Shown: piece after piece, positions 61,502-64,000 of the stretch
How positions within the stretch are numbered: position 1 is the stretch's first letter
How the letters are laid out: each line of letters begins with the position of its first letter
Assembly (NCBI RefSeq): GCF_003807585.1
Contig: NZ_RMBX01000012.1
Coordinates: 217,502-281,501, forward strand
Origin: Chitinophaga barathri
GTDB lineage: Bacteria > Bacteroidota > Bacteroidia > Chitinophagales > Chitinophagaceae
DNA length: 64,000 bases
Direction of reading: 5' to 3'
Notes under the pieces: model-generated
Told to the model about the DNA's origin: nothing
Database searches by the model: none
The model's input: the letters and a program-made list of their open reading frames with translations, nothing else
Translations under genes and position numbers: made by a program

Positions 61502-61873
61502 TTAGTACTGGCCGGTGCTCAGCAATACCAGCGTACAGGCAGGCTGCGCCTTGATGCCGTTGGCTTCCGCCAGCTGGATCAGCTCGGGGTTTTCAGTGCC
61601 CGGGTTGAAGATGATACGTTTGGGTTTCAGGCTCAGGATGTAATCGTAATACTCCTGCTGCCGGAGCGGGTTCAGGTATAACGTGACGGTATCTACGCCT
61701 TCCGTTTGCGGATGCTCCGCCGTAATGGGCGTGTCCCCGATATTCCCGTCCCGCTGGCCGATGGCTACCACCGGGTGACCATGTGCTCTCAGCCGGGTAA
61801 CGGCCAGGTAACTGTAGCGTTCGGGATGGGGCGAAGCGCCAAGTACAACGGTCAGTTTAGGTGTATTTGCCAT
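61502..61873 (-). CDS. CoA-binding domain protein
   Basis: The 123-residue protein is a CoA_binding_2 (Rossmann-like) domain: TVVLGASPHPERYSYLAVTRLRAHGHPVVAIG, DTVTLYLNP, RIIFNPGTENPELIQLAEANGI and a final Cys-containing strand. Such small proteins bind CoA or a nucleotide; their role is unknown. No operon partner is evident: 121 nt separate it from the SDR gene's end. Confidence 0.88.
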   Translation of the reverse strand: MANTPKLTVVLGASPHPERYSYLAVTRLRAHGHPVVAIGQRDGNIGDTPITAEHPQTEGVDTVTLYLNPLRQQEYYDYILSLKPKRIIFNPGTENPELIQLAEANGIKAQPACTLVLLSTGQY

Positions 61874-61994
61874 GATTCAGGTATTGATTCCGGTAGTGGT
61901 GGCTCAAAAGTTATACCATGATGGGATATATGACATTGTTGCATTGCAACGGCATGGATGGCATGTTTCCCGCTGCTTTGGATCAAAAACCAAT

Positions 61995-63041
61995 TCATGG
62001 TGGTAATATCTGCCGGCAGCCCTCTGGGAGGGCATTTGGCGAAAGGTCGACGGACCTTAACACGGGCGTTTTATTCGCCGGGGGCGGCTCAAAACAGGTG
62101 ATACGTCTTCCGGGGCAGCTCCCCACGATCTGTTGCATCGCTTCCTGCAAATGCGGGTATTTGAAAGCGAACCCCGCCCGCGTGATACGCGTGGGCAATA
62201 CCCACCGGCTTTTCAGCAGCAGCTCCGTTTCCGTGCCGATCATCGCTGCGCCGACCGCCAGCATCCAGGCGGGCGCGGGCAGCCCAAAACGATGACCCGC
62301 CGTTTTGCGCAGCGTGGCCATAAATTCATGATTGTCCACCGGGTTAGGAGCGGAACAGTTATACGTGCCCTCACATTCCGGGTGATGATACAGCCACTCC
62401 ATCATCCGCGCCACGTCCATGATATGCACCCAGCTGTATTTCTGTTTCCCGTTGCCCTGGTGGCCGCCCAGCCCGAATTTCACCAGGTTCAGGTAAGGGT
62501 TCATCACGCCGCCTTTACCCAGCGTCACCGCTATTCGCAGTATCACCTTGCGGGTATGCGGAAGGTTGATTTTGTTAAAAGCCTGTTCCCATTTTTTACA
62601 TACCTGTACGGAAAAGTCATTTTCGATCTCCCCGTCGAATTCATCCATCGGCCTGTCTTCCGCATGGCGGTAAATGGTGGCGGAGCCGGCATTGATCCAG
62701 AGTGCCGGAGGCTGTTTAAGCCCCTTTATGGCTTCGCCGAGCGCATGGGTGCTCTCTGTCCGGCTGGCGAATATTTCGGCTTTATTGGCCTCGGTATAGC
62801 GGCAATTCACGCTTTTGCCGGAGAGGTTCACGAGCAGGTCCGCGCCTTCGAGGAATGCTGTCCAGGGGCCTGTGCTGCGCCCATCCCATTGTACGTAAAC
62901 CGCATCCGGATGTGCGGCCCCGTTCAGCCCGCCCGGGTTACGGGTAAGGATAATGATCTCATTGCTGTGCCCGAAATAATCCGCCAGCCCGGCGCCTAAA
63001 AAACCGCTTCCTCCGGCCAGTACGATCTTTTTGTTTTTCAT
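61995..63041 (-). CDS. TIGR01777-family SDR oxidoreductase
   Basis: The 348-residue protein has the NAD(P)-binding VLAGGSGFLGAGLADYF motif, NLSGKSVNCRYTEANKAEI and, in the C-terminal DUF1731-like part, NPVDNHEFMATLRKTAG and LPTRITRAGFAFKYPHLQEAM. Relatives usually end soon after this point, near residue 300; here about 40 further residues (Pro- and Cys-containing) follow, of unknown origin. The reaction is unknown. It lies 82 nt downstream of the GbsR-type regulator gene and shares a 28-bp operator with it. Confidence 0.88.
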   Translation of the reverse strand: MKNKKIVLAGGSGFLGAGLADYFGHSNEIIILTRNPGGLNGAAHPDAVYVQWDGRSTGPWTAFLEGADLLVNLSGKSVNCRYTEANKAEIFASRTESTHALGEAIKGLKQPPALWINAGSATIYRHAEDRPMDEFDGEIENDFSVQVCKKWEQAFNKINLPHTRKVILRIAVTLGKGGVMNPYLNLVKFGLGGHQGNGKQKYSWVHIMDVARMMEWLYHHPECEGTYNCSAPNPVDNHEFMATLRKTAGHRFGLPAPAWMLAVGAAMIGTETELLLKSRWVLPTRITRAGFAFKYPHLQEAMQQIVGSCPGRRITCFEPPPANKTPVLRSVDLSPNALPEGCRQILPP

Positions 63042-63054
63042 GTCGGTAATGTTA

Positions 63055-63082
63055 TTGAACTTTCAGTAAAAATTGAAATATA
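63055..63082. promoter_or_regulatory. Putative GbsR operator at the SDR gene
   Basis: A 28-bp element matching 23 of 28 positions of the one at 63653-63680. Both start TTGAACTTTCA and end TTGAAATATA, containing TTTCA-N8-TGAAA arms. It lies 13 nt before the SDR start. Confidence 0.6.
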
Positions 63083-63123
63083 TAGGTATAGGGATATTGA
63101 AGATATTCCGGGAGTGATTTACC

Positions 63124-63630
63124 TCAGCGGATCACCTTCAGCAGGGTGCTGTAAAACCAGTGTTCTTCCGATTTGATAAAGGCGTTGAGCGCGGCATCCG
63201 TCTGGTGCGCGAACTTCTGGATGTTCTGGATGGTTTCCCGGAAAGCTTTTACGTGTTTGTCTTTCTGGTCGCCTTCTACTTTATTGAGTTGGAGCAGTAC
63301 TTTGAGGATCGGGTCCAGTTCGCGTTTTTTCCTTTCGCGGGCGATAGCGGTGCCTGCTTTCCAGATATCTTTCTCCGCGATAAAAAACTCTTTTCTTTCG
63401 CCGGGCACCAATACTTTTTCCACGATGCCCCAGTTCATCAGTTCCCGTACGTTCATGTTGGCATTGCCGCGGGAAATGTCCAGTGCTTCCATGATCTCTT
63501 CCGCGCTCAGGGGTTCGGGGGCGATGAGGAGCAGGGCGTGGATCTGGGCCATGGTGCGGTTCACGCCCCATTGTGCGCCCAGGAGACCCCACGCCTGGAT
63601 GAATTGTGCTTTGGCTTCTGGCAATTTCAT
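63124..63630 (-). CDS. GbsR/MarR-family transcriptional regulator
   Basis: The 168-residue protein is a winged-helix regulator of the GbsR group of MarR: FIQAWGLLGAQWGVNRTMAQIHALLLIAPEPLSAEEIMEALDISRGNANMNVRELMNWGIVEKV, followed by a wing (PGERKEFFIAEKDIW) and a C-terminal dimerisation helix. GbsR proteins respond to small ligands such as choline in Bacillus. It precedes the SDR gene. The promoter is textbook (TTTG, 19 nt, TAGCTTTG) and ends 4 nt before the ATG. A matching operator over the -33 element suggests autoregulation. Confidence 0.93.
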   Translation of the reverse strand: MKLPEAKAQFIQAWGLLGAQWGVNRTMAQIHALLLIAPEPLSAEEIMEALDISRGNANMNVRELMNWGIVEKVLVPGERKEFFIAEKDIWKAGTAIARERKKRELDPILKVLLQLNKVEGDQKDKHVKAFRETIQNIQKFAHQTDAALNAFIKSEEHWFYSTLLKVIR

Positions 63631-63634
63631 ATTC

Positions 63635-63665
63635 CAAAGCTATACAATGTTTTTGAACTTTCAAA
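63635..63665 (-). promoter_or_regulatory. Promoter of the gbsR-type gene
   Basis: On the minus strand: TTTG (63665-63662), 19 nt, TAGCTTTG (63642-63635), 4 nt before the ATG. Confidence 0.75.
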
Positions 63666-63680
63666 AGTTATTGAAATATA
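63653..63680. promoter_or_regulatory. Putative GbsR operator at the regulator gene
   Basis: The second copy of the 28-bp element, overlapping the -33 of the regulator's own promoter. It also contains the palindrome AACTTTCAAAAGTT (63656-63669). Confidence 0.6.
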
Positions 63681-63728
63681 TTTAGACTACCATAACAGCA
63701 GGCCGGGGTAGGCCAGGGAGGCGGGAAA

Positions 63729-63866
63729 AAACGGTCTAACAGTATTGTAACTGTATCCTAACCGTATTAATACAGTATTAAAACAGTAACAGTATTGTAA
63801 CCGTATCCAAACAGTATTGATACGGCAAGGTAAAAGCGTTCTAACAGCATAGTAAAGGCGTTCCTG
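63729..63866. repeat. 11-bp-period intergenic array C
   Basis: Twelve 11-bp units, with one 6-bp partial unit (CAGTAA, 63784-63789) inside: CAGTATTGTAA, CTGTATCCTAA, CCGTATTAATA, CAGTATTAAAA, then CAGTATTGTAA, CCGTATCCAAA, CAGTATTGATA and more degenerate units to 63866. CAGTATTGTAA occurs twice exactly. The rest of the gene-free stretch 63631-64000 holds the gbsR promoter and the 22-bp repeats. Confidence 0.8.
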
Positions 63867-63877
63867 AAGGTAGTGTC

Positions 63878-63961
63878 TTGTCCTGAAAAAACTTTACAGT
63901 GGGGTATTTTGTCCTGGCAGGACTTTACAGTCGATGATTTTATCCTGCTGGAGGTTTACAG
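63878..63961. repeat. Three 22-bp direct repeats with a 31-bp period; possible mobile-element end
   Basis: The pattern TTGTCCTG-N7-TTTACAG occurs at 63878-63899, 63909-63930 and 63940-63961 (the third reads TTATCCTG). Spacers are exactly 9 bp. Multiple direct repeats at an element end are typical of IS21-family and Tn7-like transposase sites; the element itself would lie beyond the window. This is an inference, as no transposase is visible. Confidence 0.6.
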
Positions 63962-64000
63962 GGGTTGTCAATAATACGGATTTGGATTGACATAAAAGCG

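Noticed and set aside
61938..61950. GTTGCATTGCAAC palindrome as a further zinc operator
   Set aside because: The half-sites are in the reverse order to the TGCAAC-N3-GTTGCA motif and it lies downstream of a gene without a promoter nearby.

Overview
The window comes from a Bacteroidota chromosome, most likely a Chitinophaga-like member of the Chitinophagaceae. Supporting signs are a SusC/SusD pair with its FecR anti-sigma factor, a second ECF sigma/FecR/TonB-receptor locus, PorT and a type 9 secretion (T9SS) C-terminal sorting domain, many lipoproteins, and promoters of the Bacteroidota type (TTTG, about 19 nt, TAnnTTTG). The genus is an inference from gene content. I found no rRNA, tRNA, CRISPR array, prophage or complete insertion sequence.

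Layout. 1-7.6 kb: end of a FecR gene, SusC, SusD, a phosphodiester-glycosidase lipoprotein and an IPT/NHL-repeat lipoprotein, closed by a strong terminator. 7.6-12 kb: a barrel protein plus lipoprotein, a YjbR-type protein, and a two-domain DUF1080 protein with a LacI-type operator upstream. 12.2-15.3 kb: an 11-bp-period array, a solitary atpG, scpB with a very long acidic tail, and a small protein that also has an acidic tail. 15.3-21 kb: a serine hydrolase, a LytTR regulator, purine nucleoside phosphorylase, and an operon of two secreted four-cysteine miniproteins, a membrane-anchored protein, a MauE-like redox membrane protein and a DUF1080 protein. 21.3-27.3 kb: rny, zapA, a coiled-coil gene and pheT on the minus strand, with an Xre/RES toxin-antitoxin pair inserted on the opposite strand. 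27.3-27.7 kb: a cluster of DnaA-box-like 9-mers ahead of dnaB. 27.7-33.5 kb: dnaB, a MATE transporter, rsmE, a second 11-bp array, terC and pyrD. 33.6-38.7 kb: ECF sigma, FecR, TonB receptor and DUF4249 lipoprotein. 38.7-43.6 kb: thiolase and a DUF1800/DUF1501 secreted pair. 43.6-49.3 kb: a locus I interpret as a zinc-uptake regulon. It holds a His-rich membrane protein, a TonB receptor, a lipoprotein and a convergent AztD-like propeller protein, bounded by near-identical TGCAAC-N3-GTTGCA operators lying on the promoters. 49.6-63.6 kb: housekeeping genes (DUF983, ABC exporter, EF-G paralogue, comM, MutS-like, pyrC, porT, ubiE, engB, YkuK-like, CoA-binding protein, SDR, GbsR-type regulator). 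63.7-64 kb: a third 11-bp array and three 22-bp repeats that may be the end of a mobile element.

The most notable structures are: the putative zinc operators; the three intergenic arrays that share an exact 11-bp period but not a sequence; the miniprotein/MauE operon; a 28-bp operator repeated at both genes of the GbsR locus; and at least six genes whose -7 element ends 4 or 7 nt before the ATG, predicting leaderless or nearly leaderless mRNAs. Stretches over 300 bp without genes are 11884-12534, 20911-21315, 27252-27737, 49250-49658 and 63631-64000; their contents are listed below.
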